Shown here one piece after another: positions 1 to 10,507 of a DNA stretch of 57,484 nt; within the stretch, counting starts at the first letter, position 1; every line of letters begins with the position of its first letter. The translations under genes and the position numbers were made by a program. The DNA is from Xanthobacteraceae bacterium. Lineage in GTDB: Bacteria; Pseudomonadota; Alphaproteobacteria; Rhizobiales; Xanthobacteraceae. The DNA is taken from positions 1-57,484 of the forward strand of contig JAGRLZ010000145.1 of assembly GCA_020441545.1 (NCBI GenBank), read 5' to 3'. A model generated the notes under the pieces. The model was not told where the DNA came from, searched no databases, and worked only from the letters and a program-made list of their open reading frames with translations.

Positions 1-130
1 TCGCACAGGCGAGCGGGAGCGACGCCGTTCTTCGCACAGGCGAGCGGGAGCGACGCCGTTCTTCGCACAGGCGAGCGGGAGCGACGCCGTTCTTCGCACA
101 GGCGAGCGGGAGCGACGCCGTTCTTCGAAC
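1..130. repeat. 31-bp tandem repeat array, four full units
   Basis: Four near-identical 31-bp units occupy 7-37, 38-68, 69-99 and 100-130; each begins AGGCGAGCGGGAGCGACGCC and ends GTTCTTCGCAC, the last ending in CGAAC. Bases 1-6 match the end of a further unit, so the array probably continues left of the window. There are no spacers, so it is not CRISPR. Two copies of the same unit (GGAAG instead of GGGAG) lie at 45451-45512. No gene is supported in 1-379. Confidence 0.9.
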
Positions 131-138
131 GGCTATGG

Positions 139-188
139 CTATGCCCGGCAACGACACCTCATGGTGTTTCCGTCAAACGTGAAACGCT
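139..188. repeat. Conserved flank of the dispersed repeat element
   Basis: This 50-bp stretch, beginning CTATGCCCGGCAACGAC and including CTCATGGTGTTTCCGTCA, follows the 31-bp array. A close copy at 45515-45565 follows the second array. The array and this flank therefore travel together as one dispersed intergenic element. It has no recognisable coding function. Confidence 0.8.
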
Positions 189-275
189 ATGGCAGAATGC
201 GTTTGGATTTGACGGCCTGCTGGCTCGTCATGGCGAGGCGCACGCGCAATCGGTGCTTCGCACCGTCCGGCCCAG

Positions 276-365
276 ACTCAAGTGACACAGACTCAAGTGA
301 CATAGATTCAAGTGACACAGGCTCTCGTGGCGCAGGCTCGCGTGACACAGGCGCTCGTGACGAAG
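276..365. repeat. 15-bp degenerate tandem repeat, six units
   Basis: Six consecutive 15-bp units run 276-290, 291-305, 306-320, 321-335, 336-350 and 351-365. The first three are almost identical (ACTCAAGTGACACAG type); the last three drift to GCTCGCGTGACACAG types. The period is a multiple of three, so open frames run through it on both strands, but neither has a recognisable protein or a ribosome-binding site. It lies just beyond the stop of the DoxX-family gene. Confidence 0.8.
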
Positions 366-379
366 CGATGCCGAGGCTA

Positions 380-847
380 TCAATAGCCCGGCGACAGCGG
401 TTCCGCATAAGCCGGCGCGGCCGCGCGCGCGGGCCGGCCGATCCCGACGATCATCAGCAGACCGCCGATCAACGACAGGTTCTTCAGGGCGTGGATCATG
501 TTGCCGCGGGCCTCGGGGCCGGTCTGATTCCAGAAGTCGTGGAAATAATAGGTGGCGACGATGACGAACAGGATCAGCAGGACCGAGAAGAAACGCGCGC
601 CGAAATTGAGCGCGATCAGCAGTCCGCCGATCAGTTCGAGCCCGCCGGCCAGGATCGCCAGCAACTGCGCGAACGACATCCCGGTCGCACTCTCGATCTG
701 CAACGTATAGGTCGCCAGTTCGGGCGGCAGGATCACCTTTCCGGCGATCGCCTGCGTGGTCGCGGCGATGTCGAGAAGCTTCGATGCGCCGGAGAAAATG
801 AACAGCACCGCGAACAGAACCCGGCCGATCGTAACGAAAGCTGGCAT
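380..847 (-). CDS. DoxX family membrane protein
   Basis: A 155-residue integral membrane protein with the DoxX-type pattern: a first hydrophobic segment (about residues 5-25) containing FIFSGASKL, two central segments (about 60-105) with GGLELIGGLL, and a last segment near 125-140 after HALKNLSLIGG. Family members are four-helix membrane proteins linked loosely to redox or thiol stress; no specific reaction can be assigned. A GGTGAGGCGG ribosome-binding site precedes the ATG. It follows the malic enzyme gene on the same strand after about 97 bp and may be co-transcribed with it. Confidence 0.85.
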   Translation of the reverse strand: MPAFVTIGRVLFAVLFIFSGASKLLDIAATTQAIAGKVILPPELATYTLQIESATGMSFAQLLAILAGGLELIGGLLIALNFGARFFSVLLILFVIVATYYFHDFWNQTGPEARGNMIHALKNLSLIGGLLMIVGIGRPARAAAPAYAEPLSPGY

Positions 848-944
848 TGCCGCCTCACCTGCGTGAACCGATGCGATGCATCGCGCGGCAATTATGCTCA
901 GGCCGCGGCGATTTTCAAATCGGCATTTTGGGAAATGCGGCCAT

Positions 945-3254
945 CTATCCGAACAGCGTCGGCTGCGGCCGTCCGGCGCGCTCCTGGGCTTCGACCGCCG
1001 CCACCGCCGTCATGTTCAGGATGCCGCGCGATGTGACCGAGCGGGTCAGGATATGCGCGGGCCGCGCCGGCCCGATCAGCATGGGGCCCACCGGCAGCCC
1101 GTCCGCCAATTCCTTGATCATCTGATAGGCGACATGGGCCGCATCCAGATTGGGCAGGATCAGCACATTGGCGACGCCCTCCAGCCGCGATTGCGGCAGA
1201 ACGTAATCGCGCTTGATCTGGGACAGCGCCGTGCCGCCCTGCATCTCGCCATCGGCCTCGAGTTCCGGATGCTTCTCGACCAGCAGCGCCGTGGCGCGGC
1301 GCATCTTCCGGGAGGAGTCCGTGTCGTAGCTGCCGAAATCGGAGTGCGAGACGAAGGCGATCTTCGGCTTCAGCCCGAAACGATGCACGTGCTGCGCCGC
1401 ACAGGCAGCGAGATCGGCGAGTTCTTCCGCACTCGGATTGGGGCGCACCTGGGTATCGGCGAGGAAGAACGAGCCCTTGCTGGTCACCGTCAGCACCAGC
1501 GCGGCGAAATCGACCGCGCCGGGCTGCAACCCGATCACCTCGCGGACGTGCCGGAGGTGGCTCATGTAGCGACCTTCGACGCCGCACAGCATCGCGTCGG
1601 CTTCCCCTCGCATCACGGCCAGCGCCGCGATCACGGTGGCGTTGGTGCGCACCACGGTGCGCGCAGCTTCCGGCGTCACCCCGAAGCGGCCCGCAGTATC
1701 GATGTAGCTCTGCACATAGGAGCGATAGCGCGGATCGTCTTCCGGGTTGACCAGATCGAAGTCGCGGCCGATGCGGATATTCAGGCCCAGCCGCTTGATC
1801 CGCGATTCAACGACGGACGGCCGTCCCACCAGGATCGGCCGCGCCAGCCGTTCCTCCAGCACCGCCTGGGTCGCGCGCAGCACCCGCTGGTCTTCGCCTT
1901 CGGCATAGATGACCCGGACCGGCTGCGTGCGCGCCTTGTTGAACAGCGGCTTCATGATGAGGCCGGACCGGAATGCAAAGCTCTCCAGCTTTTCCTGGTA
2001 GGCGTCGAAATCCCTGATCGGCCGGGTCGCGACGCCGGACTCCATCGCCGCGCGCGCCACCGCGGGCGCGACGCGCAGGATCAGGCGCGGATCGAACGCC
2101 GGCGGGATCAGCGAGCCGGGGCCGAAGCCCTGCACATCGCCGCCTTCGCGCCCGATCGCCGCGGCGTCGGACGGCGCCTCGCGCCCCAGTTCAGCGATCG
2201 CCGCCACCGCCGCCCGCTTCATGTCCTCGTTGATGGCGGTGGCGCCGACATCGAGCGCGCCGCGAAAGATGAAGGGAAAGCACAGGACGTTGTTGACCTG
2301 GTTGGGGAAGTCGGAGCGCCCGGTGCAGATCATGGCGTCGGGGCGGACTTTGCGCACCTCGTCCGGCATGATCTCGGGCGTCGGATTGGCCAGCGCCATG
2401 ACGAGCGGCTTGTCCGCCATCTGCGCCACCATCTCCGGCGTCAGCACCCGCGGGCCCGACAGGCCGAGGAAGATGTCGGCACCGCCGATCACCTCGTTGA
2501 GCGTCCGCTTGTCGGTCTTCTGCGCATAGACCGCCTTCCAGCGGTCCATCGCGACGCTACGGCCTTCGTGGACCAGGCCGTCGAGATCGCAGACCCAGAT
2601 GTTCTCGCGCCGCGCGCCCATCGACACCAGCAGGTTGAGGCAGGCCAGCGCCGCCGCCCCGGCACCCGCGGTGACGATCTTCACCTCCTCCAGCTTCTTG
2701 CCGTTCAGGCGAAGCGCGTTGGTGATCGCGGCGGCGACGATGATGGCGGTGCCGTGCTGGTCGTCATGGAAGACCGGAATCTTCATGCGTTCCTTGAGCT
2801 GCGCCTCGATCTCGAAGCACTCGGGCCCGCGAATGTCTTCCAGGTTGATGCCGCCGAAGGTCGGCTCCAGCGCCGCCACGGTCTCGACCACCCGCTCCAC
2901 CGTATCGGCCGCGATCTCGATGTCGAACACATCGATGCCGGCGAACTTCTTGAACAGGACCGCCTTGCCTTCCATCACCGGCTTGGACGCCAGCGGTCCG
3001 ATATTGCCGAGCCCCAGCACGGCGGTGCCGTTGGAAATGACGGCAACGAGGTTGCTGCGGGTGGTCAGTTCGGCCGCTTCCGCCGGATCGGCGGCGATCG
3101 CCTCGCAGGCCGCCGCCACCCCCGGCGAATAGGCCAGCGCCAGGTCGCGCTGGTTCGCCAGCGGCTTGGTGGATTGAATCTCGAGCTTGCCGGGTCGCGG
3201 CAGGCGATGAAACGCGAGCGCCGCGGATTTGAGATCTTCAGAAGCTGACGACAC
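945..3254 (-). CDS. maeB: NADP-dependent malic enzyme with C-terminal phosphotransacetylase-like domain
   Basis: A 769-residue multidomain malic enzyme, catalysing oxidative decarboxylation of malate to pyruvate in the cytoplasm. The N-terminal half (about 20-430) carries AYSPGVA with the likely catalytic Tyr42, [28 protein letters not shown] and the dinucleotide-binding stretch [14 protein letters not shown]. Residues about 440-769 form a phosphate acetyl/butyryltransferase-like domain, known in this family as regulatory rather than catalytic. The start is GTG at 3254 behind GGGGGAG. aspS lies 53 bp upstream on the same strand. NADP rather than NAD preference is inferred, since rhizobia carry both paralogues. 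Confidence 0.93.
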   Translation of the reverse strand: MSSASEDLKSAALAFHRLPRPGKLEIQSTKPLANQRDLALAYSPGVAAACEAIAADPAEAAELTTRSNLVAVISNGTAVLGLGNIGPLASKPVMEGKAVLFKKFAGIDVFDIEIAADTVERVVETVAALEPTFGGINLEDIRGPECFEIEAQLKERMKIPVFHDDQHGTAIIVAAAITNALRLNGKKLEEVKIVTAGAGAAALACLNLLVSMGARRENIWVCDLDGLVHEGRSVAMDRWKAVYAQKTDKRTLNEVIGGADIFLGLSGPRVLTPEMVAQMADKPLVMALANPTPEIMPDEVRKVRPDAMICTGRSDFPNQVNNVLCFPFIFRGALDVGATAINEDMKRAAVAAIAELGREAPSDAAAIGREGGDVQGFGPGSLIPPAFDPRLILRVAPAVARAAMESGVATRPIRDFDAYQEKLESFAFRSGLIMKPLFNKARTQPVRVIYAEGEDQRVLRATQAVLEERLARPILVGRPSVVESRIKRLGLNIRIGRDFDLVNPEDDPRYRSYVQSYIDTAGRFGVTPEAARTVVRTNATVIAALAVMRGEADAMLCGVEGRYMSHLRHVREVIGLQPGAVDFAALVLTVTSKGSFFLADTQVRPNPSAEELADLAACAAQHVHRFGLKPKIAFVSHSDFGSYDTDSSRKMRRATALLVEKHPELEADGEMQGGTALSQIKRDYVLPQSRLEGVANVLILPNLDAAHVAYQMIKELADGLPVGPMLIGPARPAHILTRSVTSRGILNMTAVAAVEAQERAGRPQPTLFG

Positions 3255-3307
3255 CTACTCCCCCAAACACGCTCGAACCTGTCACGACTGGCTTGACCCG
3301 CGAGGAC

Positions 3308-5080
3308 TCAATCCTGTGGCAGATTGAGCCGAATGTGGAGTTCGCGCAACTGCTTGGGAGTGACTTCCGAGGGCGCCCCCATCAGCAGATCCTCGGCGCG
3401 CTGATTCATCGGGAATAGCGAAATCTCGCGGAGGTTGGTCGTACCGCACAGCAACATCACGATCCGGTCGACGCCGGCCGCCATGCCGCCATGCGGCGGC
3501 GCGCCGTACTGGAAGGCGCGATACATGCCGCCGAAGCGGTCGACAACCTCCTTCTCGCCATAGCCGGCGATCTCGAACGCCTTCACCATGGCCTCGGGAC
3601 GATGGTTGCGGATGCCGCCCGACGCGATCTCGTAGCCGTTGCAGGTAATATCATATTGGAATGCCTTGATGGTCAGCGGATCCTGCGTCCGCAACGCATC
3701 AAGGCCGCCCTGCGGCATCGAGAACGGGTTGTGCGAGAAATCGACCTTCTTGTCGTCCTCGTTGTATTCGTACATCGGGAAATCGACGATCCAGGCCAGC
3801 GCGAACCGATCCCTGTCGACGAGGTTCAGTTCCTCGCCGACGCGGGTGCGCGCCAGCCCCGCGAATTTCCAGAACTTCGCCGGATCGCCGGCAACGAAGA
3901 ACGCGGCATCGCCGGCCTTGAGGCCGAACTGCTGGCGGATCGCCTCGGTGCGCTCGGGGCCGATATTGTTGGCAAGGGGGCCGGCGCCCTCTCCGCTGTC
4001 GCGCCACATGATGTAGCCGAGGCCGGGCTGGCCCTCGCCCTGCGCCCACGAATTCATGCGGTCGCAGAACGCGCGGCTGCCGCCGCCGGGTCCGGGAATG
4101 GCCCAGACCTGGTTCTTCGCATCTTCCAGCATCCGCGCGAACACCTTGAAGCCGGAGCCGCGGAAGTGCTCGGAAACCTCCTGCATCTCCAGCGGATTGC
4201 GCAGGTCGGGCTTGTCGGTGCCGTATTTGCGGATTGCGTCGGCGAACGGAATGCGCGGCCAGTCGGCCGTCACCGGCTTGCCCTTGGCGAATTCCTCGAA
4301 CACGCCGGTGATGACCGGCTCCATCGCGGCGAACACGTCGTCCTGCGTGACGAAGCTCATCTCGACGTCGAGCTGGTAGAACTCGCCCGGCAGGCGGTCG
4401 GCGCGCGGGTCTTCATCGCGGAAGCAGGGCGCGATCTGGAAGTAGCGGTCGAAGCCCGACATCATCAGCAGTTGCTTGTACTGCTGCGGCGCCTGCGGCA
4501 GCGCATAGAATTTGCCGGGATGGATGCGGCTCGGCACCAGGAAGTCGCGCGCGCCTTCCGGCGACGAGGCGGTCAGGATCGGGGTCTGGAATTCGAAGAA
4601 CCCCTGCTCCTTCATGCGCCGGCGCATCGAATCGATGATCGCGCCGCGGGTCATGATGTTGTCGTGCAGCTTCTCGCGGCGCAGGTCGAGGAAGCGGTAT
4701 TTGAGCCGGATGTCCTCGGGATATTCCTGTTCGCCGAACACCGGCAGCGGCAGTTCGCCGGCCTCGCCCAGCACCTCGATATCGGAGATGAACAGTTCGA
4801 CCGCGCCGGTCGGCAGGTCGGGATTCTCGGTGCCCTCGGGGCGCCGGCGCACCCTGCCGTCGAACCGCACCACCCATTCCGACCGCAGCTTCTCGACCTC
4901 GCGGAACACCGGCGAATCGGGATCGGCGACGCACTGGGTCAGCCCGTAATGGTCACGCAGGTCGATGAACAACACGCCGCCATGGTCGCGGATACGATGG
5001 CACCAGCCGGACAGCCGCGCGGTCTGGTCGATGTTGTCTTCGCGCAACGCGCCGCAGGTGTGGGAACGGTATCGATGCAT
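3308..5080 (-). CDS. aspS: Aspartyl-tRNA synthetase, non-discriminating type
   Basis: A 590-residue class II synthetase that charges tRNA with aspartate. An OB-fold anticodon-binding domain (about 1-110) precedes the catalytic core; motif 2 is seen as [19 protein letters not shown], and motif 3 in [14 protein letters not shown] near the C-terminus, with the bacterial GAD insertion between them. Residues His33 (in RDHGGV) and Gly83 (in RPEGTEN) match non-discriminating AspRS, which also charges tRNA-Asn for GatCAB amidation; discriminating enzymes have Leu and Lys there. This predicts that the genome lacks asnS, which the window cannot show. Confidence 0.95.
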   Translation of the reverse strand: MHRYRSHTCGALREDNIDQTARLSGWCHRIRDHGGVLFIDLRDHYGLTQCVADPDSPVFREVEKLRSEWVVRFDGRVRRRPEGTENPDLPTGAVELFISDIEVLGEAGELPLPVFGEQEYPEDIRLKYRFLDLRREKLHDNIMTRGAIIDSMRRRMKEQGFFEFQTPILTASSPEGARDFLVPSRIHPGKFYALPQAPQQYKQLLMMSGFDRYFQIAPCFRDEDPRADRLPGEFYQLDVEMSFVTQDDVFAAMEPVITGVFEEFAKGKPVTADWPRIPFADAIRKYGTDKPDLRNPLEMQEVSEHFRGSGFKVFARMLEDAKNQVWAIPGPGGGSRAFCDRMNSWAQGEGQPGLGYIMWRDSGEGAGPLANNIGPERTEAIRQQFGLKAGDAAFFVAGDPAKFWKFAGLARTRVGEELNLVDRDRFALAWIVDFPMYEYNEDDKKVDFSHNPFSMPQGGLDALRTQDPLTIKAFQYDITCNGYEIASGGIRNHRPEAMVKAFEIAGYGEKEVVDRFGGMYRAFQYGAPPHGGMAAGVDRIVMLLCGTTNLREISLFPMNQRAEDLLMGAPSEVTPKQLRELHIRLNLPQD

Positions 5081-5304
5081 GGAAATCTCTAAAGACGCGC
5101 CAGAAGGAGCCTGATCGCAGGATTGCTGGCGGAAACCCTGCGGAAGCAGAGGGTTTACCCGAGCGCACCGGGCGCGGCAACCGAGCCGGCGGGGTTTCCG
5201 GGCCCTTTCAGTGGTCCCGGCGGCCGAAACCGGCGGCCAAAAACAATGCCGCGAGAGGCTGAAACCATGGCGACAAGCGGGAAAAGAAGGATTATTCAGC
5301 GAAC

Positions 5305-6462
5305 ATGGACCTGATTACCACGACCGGCGACCTCGCCGCCGCCTGCGCCCGCCTCGCCCGCCATCCCGTCATCACCGTCGATACGGAATTCCTGCGGGAG
5401 ACGACCTATTATCCGCTGCTCTGCGTCGTCCAGATGGCCAGCGCCGAGGAGGCCGTGGTCATCGACGCGCTCGCCGAGGGCATCGACCTCAAGCCGTTCT
5501 TCGACCTGATGGCCAACGAGGCGGTGCTGAAAGTATTTCACGCCGCCCGCCAGGATATCGAGATCATCTGGCACCGGGCCGGCATCGTGCCGCATCCGGT
5601 GTTCGACACCCAGGTCGCCGCCATGGTGCTGGGCTATGGCGATTCCATCGCCTACGACCAGTTGGTCGAGCGGGTCACCGGCCACCGGCCCGACAAGACC
5701 CATCGCTTCACCGACTGGTCGCGGCGCCCGCTGACCGCCGAGCAGATTCACTACGCGGTCTCGGACGTCACCCATCTGCGCGACGTCTTCGCCGCGCTCG
5801 ACGCCGATCTCAGGAAGCGCAAGCGCAGCGACTGGGTCAGCGAGGAAATGGAGGTGCTCACCTCGCCGTCGACATACGATGTCGATCCGGCGCGGGCCTG
5901 GGAGCGGCTCAGGTCGCGGGTGCGCAGGCCGAAGGACCTCGCGGTGCTGATGGAGGTCGCGGCGTGGCGCGAACAGGAGGCGCAGACGCGCGACATCCCG
6001 CGCTCGCGCGTGCTGAAGGACGATGCGGTCGGCGACATCGCCACCCACGCCCCGACCTCGCTTGAAAGACTGGCCAACCTGCGCTCGCTGCCGAAAGGCT
6101 TCGAGCGTTCGAAATGGGGCGCGGACATCATCGCGGCGGTCGAGCGCGGCCTCGCGCGCGATCCGCACACGCTGCCGAAGATCCAGAAGCCGCGCAACAA
6201 TTCGAACGGCTCGGCCACGGTCGAACTGCTCAAGGTGCTGTTGCGGATGACCTCCGAACGATACGCCGTGGCCAGCAAGGTGATCGCGACGGTGGACGAC
6301 CTGGAACGCATCGCCGCCGACGACAAGGCCGATGTGGGCGCGCTGCATGGCTGGCGGCGCGAACTGTTCGGCGAGGCCGCCCTCGCCCTCAAGCACGGCC
6401 GGCTGTCGCTGGCAATCGCGAAAGGCCGCGTGGTGCAGATCGAGCAGCGGTCCGACCACTGA
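5305..6462 (+). CDS. rnd: Ribonuclease D
   Basis: A 385-residue DEDDy 3'-5' exoribonuclease involved in tRNA and stable-RNA 3' trimming. The exonuclease domain (about 1-170) shows Exo I VDTEFLRE, Exo [10 protein letters not shown] and Exo [12 protein letters not shown]. An HRDC domain follows (about 205-290). The start ATG at 5305 follows AAGGATTATTCAGCGAAC, with the Shine-Dalgarno-like AAGGA rather far away. It is divergent from aspS across about 220 bp and convergent with ppx. RNase D of this length is standard for alphaproteobacteria. Confidence 0.94.
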   Translation: MDLITTTGDLAAACARLARHPVITVDTEFLRETTYYPLLCVVQMASAEEAVVIDALAEGIDLKPFFDLMANEAVLKVFHAARQDIEIIWHRAGIVPHPVFDTQVAAMVLGYGDSIAYDQLVERVTGHRPDKTHRFTDWSRRPLTAEQIHYAVSDVTHLRDVFAALDADLRKRKRSDWVSEEMEVLTSPSTYDVDPARAWERLRSRVRRPKDLAVLMEVAAWREQEAQTRDIPRSRVLKDDAVGDIATHAPTSLERLANLRSLPKGFERSKWGADIIAAVERGLARDPHTLPKIQKPRNNSNGSATVELLKVLLRMTSERYAVASKVIATVDDLERIAADDKADVGALHGWRRELFGEAALALKHGRLSLAIAKGRVVQIEQRSDH

Positions 6463-6543
6463 CCTGGAACACTTCAGAGCTGGCCGATACCCGAAAAATC
6501 GAAACACGGCGACCGCCACCGTGCTCGCCGCCAGCGATACCGG

Positions 6544-8049
6544 CTACTTCCGGACGATCGATCCCGAACGCCCGATCAGCCTGGTCAACTGCTTGAAGCG
6601 GTTGCCGACGCGATCGGCGACCAGGTCCACCAGCCGATGCTCGAAGATGAGTATCAGCTTGCGCCCCTTGCTTCGGAAGTGCGTGGCGGGCAGCACGCCC
6701 GGCCGGGCGGCCGAGATCAGGTGCGCGACGCGGAAGGCCGCGCCCAGTATGCGTGCCCGCTCGAGCATCGCCGGCGACACCAGGGAACGCACCGACTGCG
6801 GCGGCTCGTTCTCGTCCTTGAGTCCGGCGTAGCGGAAATACACCGACAGCGCGACGAACGCCCGGCCCTCGTGGCTGACCGCGCCGAAATTGCCGTTGCA
6901 GATCAGGTTGAGGGTCTGCTCGCCGCGATAGTCGGGATGCACCCGCCAGCCGATATCGGACAGCAGGCAGGCGACGTGCCGCAGCCGGCGCTCCGCCGGC
7001 GTTTCCTTGATCTGGGCGATCCGGAAAAACCGATCCGTCCACGCCACCAGTTCCTCGGCATGGCGCGACGAACGCGACAGCAGCTTGTTCAAGGTCTGGG
7101 CCGCGCAGACCAGGCCGTCCTTCGCGCGCTCCTTGGGCGGCAGCATCTCGTGCAGCAGGCCCTCGCGAACGCCGTAGGTCGAAAACACGATCGCTTTCGG
7201 CTGCCCGATCCGGATGATGTATTCGAGAACCAGGGCCGCATAGGCGAGCAGCGGCTGGCGCGCGTCCGCCACGTCCCCGATGCTGGCGAGCGTGTTGGCC
7301 GCCGCGAGACGCCGGACCCGCCGCACGAAGGCCAGCGCCTCGCCGGCCGGAATCTCGTAGCCGTGCATGACATGCAACGGATAGCCGCGCTGAATGATAT
7401 GCAGCCGCGCCAGGGCGCGCCACGTGCCGCCAACCGCGTAGAAGTTGCGGCCGCCGGCGCCCTTCAGTTCCGCGAGCGGCGTCAGCGCCAGCTTGACGAT
7501 GCGCTCGGCCTTCTTGAGCGACTTCTGCGAGGCATCCTGAAGCGCGAGGCTGCCAAGCGGCAGGGTCACACCCTTCCGCAGGCGACTGCCGTGAACGTCG
7601 ATCAATTCCAGCGAGCCGCCGCCGAGATCGCCGACGATGCCGTCGGGCTGATAGACCCCCGACGCAACGCCGAGCGCCGACAGCATCGCCTCGCGCTTGC
7701 CGGACAGCACGTCGATCGGAACACCGCAGATGCGCGTCGCCTTTGCGATGAATTCCGGACCGTTGGAGGCGTCACGGCAGGCCGCCGTCGCGATCGCATG
7801 GACGCGGCCGACCTTCATGACCCGGCACAATGCGCGGAACCGGCGAAGCGCCGTCAGCGCCTTGGTGACGGCATCCGGCGCCAGCAGCCCGGTGGACTGA
7901 ACCTCACGGCCGAGCCCGCACAACGCCTTCTCGTTGAAGAGCGTGACCAGGCTGCGCGCGAGCGATTCATAGACGACGAGCCGGACCGAGTTCGATCCGA
8001 TATCGATCACCGCCACGCTCGACGCGCGCTTGGCCTTGCGCGCCGCCAC
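6544..8049 (-). CDS. ppx: Exopolyphosphatase, Ppx/GppA family
   Basis: A 501-residue member of the actin-like ASKHA superfamily that removes terminal phosphate from polyphosphate and possibly from pppGpp. Phosphate-binding motifs are VAVIDIGSNSVRLVVYE near the N-terminus and VGDLGGGSLELID near residue 143; NFYAVGGTWRALARLH follows. The C-terminal part (about 315-501) resembles the HD-type helical domain of Ppx. The start is GTG at 8049 behind GGAGGCATTGCCTA. It lies 24 bp downstream of ppk1 on the same strand, so synthesis and breakdown of polyphosphate are encoded by one probable operon. Confidence 0.93.
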   Translation of the reverse strand: MAARKAKRASSVAVIDIGSNSVRLVVYESLARSLVTLFNEKALCGLGREVQSTGLLAPDAVTKALTALRRFRALCRVMKVGRVHAIATAACRDASNGPEFIAKATRICGVPIDVLSGKREAMLSALGVASGVYQPDGIVGDLGGGSLELIDVHGSRLRKGVTLPLGSLALQDASQKSLKKAERIVKLALTPLAELKGAGGRNFYAVGGTWRALARLHIIQRGYPLHVMHGYEIPAGEALAFVRRVRRLAAANTLASIGDVADARQPLLAYAALVLEYIIRIGQPKAIVFSTYGVREGLLHEMLPPKERAKDGLVCAAQTLNKLLSRSSRHAEELVAWTDRFFRIAQIKETPAERRLRHVACLLSDIGWRVHPDYRGEQTLNLICNGNFGAVSHEGRAFVALSVYFRYAGLKDENEPPQSVRSLVSPAMLERARILGAAFRVAHLISAARPGVLPATHFRSKGRKLILIFEHRLVDLVADRVGNRFKQLTRLIGRSGSIVRK

Positions 8050-8073
8050 TAGGCAATGCCTCCACGCCGCGCG

Positions 8074-10263
8074 TCAGCGCTCGGACCTGCGCGTGAGACG
8101 TCGAGGCGATGATTCCTTGAGCGATTTTCCACGGCCGGACAGACTCGGATTCGTCATGAAGTAGTTATGCAGATTGAAAGGCTCCTCGCCTTTCGCCGCC
8201 TTCATACGCGCTGACGATCCATCCGGCAACAATTGCCAGCTTTGCTCGGTGTCCTTCAGGTTGGCCACCATGATCTGCTCGAGCACCTGCTGGTGCACCG
8301 TGGGATTCTGCAGCGGGCACAGCACCTCGACCCGGCGGTCGAGATTGCGCGGCATCATGTCCGCCGACGAGATATATACCGCGGCCTTCGGTCCCGGCAT
8401 CGGCTGTCCCATGCCGAAACAATAGATGCGGCCGTGCTCGAGGAACCGGCCGATCACCGACTTGACGCGGATATTCTCCGACAGCCCCGGCATGCCGGGG
8501 CGCAGGCAACAGATGCCACGCACGATCAGGTCGATCGAGACCCCCGCCTGCGACGCCTCGTACAGAGCATCGATGATGTCCGGATCGACCAGCGAATTCA
8601 TCTTCATCCAGATCGAGCCCGGCTTGCCCTGGCGCACGAATTCGATCTCGCCGTGGATGTGCGACAGGATGCGCTTGCGCAAGGTCAGCGGCGACACCGC
8701 CATCCTCTCGATGTCGCTCGGCTCGGCATAGCCGGTGATGTAGTTGAAGACCCGGGCGACGTCGCGCCCGATGATCCGATCGGAGGTGAAGTAGGACAGG
8801 TCGGTGTAGATGCGCGCGGTCACCGGATGATAGTTGCCGGTGCCGGTGTGAACGTAGGTGGTCAGGCTGCCGCCTTCCCGCCGCACCACCAGCGACAGCT
8901 TGGCGTGGGTCTTGAGTTCGAGGAAGCCGTAGACCACCTGCACGCCGGCGCGCTCCAGGTCGCGGGCCCAGCGGATATTGGCCTCCTCGTCGAAACGCGC
9001 CTTGAGCTCGACCAGCGCCGTGACCGACTTGCCGGCTTCGGCGGCTTCCGCCAGCGCGCGCACGATCGGCGAATTGTTCGAGGTGCGATACAGCGTCTGC
9101 TTGATCGCCAGCACGTCCGGATCGCGCGCGGCCTGCTGCAGGAACTGCACCACCACGTCGAACGATTCATAGGGGTGATGGACGATGAGGTCCTTCTGGC
9201 GGATCGCGGCGAAGATGTCGCCGCCATGATCGCGCACGCGCTCCGGATGCCGCGGCACATAGGGCGTGAATTCGAGATCGGGCCGGTCGAGCCGCGTCAG
9301 TTGCGACAGTTCGTTCATGGCCAGCACGCCGTCGACCAGCAGCACCTCGTCGTCGGCCGCCGACAGCTCCCGCTGCACGAAAGCGCGGAGCTCCTCCGGC
9401 ATGGTGGCCTCGACCTCGAGGCGGATCACCGATCCGCGGCGGCGGCGCTTGAGGGCGGTCTCGAACAGCCGCACCAGATCCTCGGCCTCTTCCTCGATTT
9501 CCAGCTCGCTGTCGCGCAGAACCCGGAAGGCGCCCTGCCCCTTCACCATGTAGCCCGGGAACAGCCGCCCGATGAACAGCCCGGTCGCCTGCTCCAGGGT
9601 CATCAGGCGGAACGCGCCATCCCTGCCCGGCGTCGGAATGCGGATGAAGCGGTCGATCTTGCCCGGCATGCGGATCAGCGCGTTCATCGGCTTGCCGTCA
9701 GACACCCGAACCAGGTGCAGCGCGATGGTGAAGCCGAGGCTCGGGATGAACGGGAACGGATGCGCCGGATCGATCGCCAGCGGCGTCAGCAGCGGGAAGA
9801 TGTTGTGCAGGAAATGATCCTCGATCCACGCCCGCTCGGTCTTCGAGACATCGCGGCCGTCGACCAGGACGATATCGGTTTCGGCGAGATCGTCGCGCAA
9901 ATGCCGCCAGATCGCCTGCTGGTCGGTGGCGAGACGCGACACCGTCTCGTTGATGGCGGCGAGTTGCTCCGAAGGGGTCAGCCCGTCGGGGCTGCGCTCG
10001 AGGATCCCCTCCCGGACCTGCGCCTTGATGCCCGCGACGCGGACCATGAAGAATTCGTCGAGGTTGTTGGCGGAAATCGACAGGAAGCGAACCCGCTCCA
10101 GCAGCGGATGCCTCGGATTGACCGACTCCTCGAGCACGCGGCGGTTGAAATGCAGCCAGGACAGCTCGCGATTGATGAAACGGGCGGGCGATTGGACGAT
10201 CTCGGGGGCGGCCTTTTCTTCGCTCGTTTTTTCTTCGATTACAGCAGCTTGCGGGGCATTCAT
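8074..10263 (-). CDS. ppk1: Polyphosphate kinase 1
   Basis: A 729-residue PPK1 that polymerises the ATP gamma-phosphate into inorganic polyphosphate. Seen in order are the N-terminal domain ([18 protein letters not shown]), the head domain, and two phospholipase-D-like catalytic domains; the autophosphorylated His lies in HTGTGNYHP, and the C-terminal domain contains [17 protein letters not shown] prefer ATG 10263 (MNAPQAAV); GTG 10329 or ATG 10326 would add about 22 residues unlike the family, but no candidate has a strong ribosome-binding site. ppx follows after 24 bp. Confidence 0.95.
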   Translation of the reverse strand: MNAPQAAVIEEKTSEEKAAPEIVQSPARFINRELSWLHFNRRVLEESVNPRHPLLERVRFLSISANNLDEFFMVRVAGIKAQVREGILERSPDGLTPSEQLAAINETVSRLATDQQAIWRHLRDDLAETDIVLVDGRDVSKTERAWIEDHFLHNIFPLLTPLAIDPAHPFPFIPSLGFTIALHLVRVSDGKPMNALIRMPGKIDRFIRIPTPGRDGAFRLMTLEQATGLFIGRLFPGYMVKGQGAFRVLRDSELEIEEEAEDLVRLFETALKRRRRGSVIRLEVEATMPEELRAFVQRELSAADDEVLLVDGVLAMNELSQLTRLDRPDLEFTPYVPRHPERVRDHGGDIFAAIRQKDLIVHHPYESFDVVVQFLQQAARDPDVLAIKQTLYRTSNNSPIVRALAEAAEAGKSVTALVELKARFDEEANIRWARDLERAGVQVVYGFLELKTHAKLSLVVRREGGSLTTYVHTGTGNYHPVTARIYTDLSYFTSDRIIGRDVARVFNYITGYAEPSDIERMAVSPLTLRKRILSHIHGEIEFVRQGKPGSIWMKMNSLVDPDIIDALYEASQAGVSIDLIVRGICCLRPGMPGLSENIRVKSVIGRFLEHGRIYCFGMGQPMPGPKAAVYISSADMMPRNLDRRVEVLCPLQNPTVHQQVLEQIMVANLKDTEQSWQLLPDGSSARMKAAKGEEPFNLHNYFMTNPSLSGRGKSLKESSPRRLTRRSER

Positions 10264-10507
10264 GAGATAAGGGTCCAATTCCGGTGTCCGGCGGCGGGTT
10301 CCGTCGCGAACCACGCTTGCAGCCATCACGGCCGCGATGAAGCAGGGTTCGGAACCACCACACGGTCACATAGGCGCGGCCAACCGCGCCACCATGGATC
10401 ATGTCCTATCGACATGACGTTTCAATGACATTGACGCGGCAAGCGACAACACGCGGGCAGCCAGCCTTTTTGAGCCGATCCGTGACTCCCGTCGCGCGAC
10501 GACAACC

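Noticed and set aside
1-130. Possible CRISPR array
   Set aside because: Units adjoin directly with no unique spacers; it is a plain tandem repeat.
945-2250. Separate phosphotransacetylase gene
   Set aside because: The similarity is the C-terminal domain of one continuous malic enzyme frame; there is no stop or start between the parts.
876-3248. 790-codon open frame antisense to the malic enzyme gene
   Set aside because: Arg/His/Gly/Asp-rich reading with no motif; a typical shadow frame in high-GC DNA opposite a well-supported gene.
3491-5092. 533-codon plus-strand frame opposite aspS
   Set aside because: Shadow of aspS; no recognisable domain.
8233-10428. 731-codon plus-strand frame opposite ppk1
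   Set aside because: Same shadow composition; ppk1 has clear catalytic motifs on the other strand.
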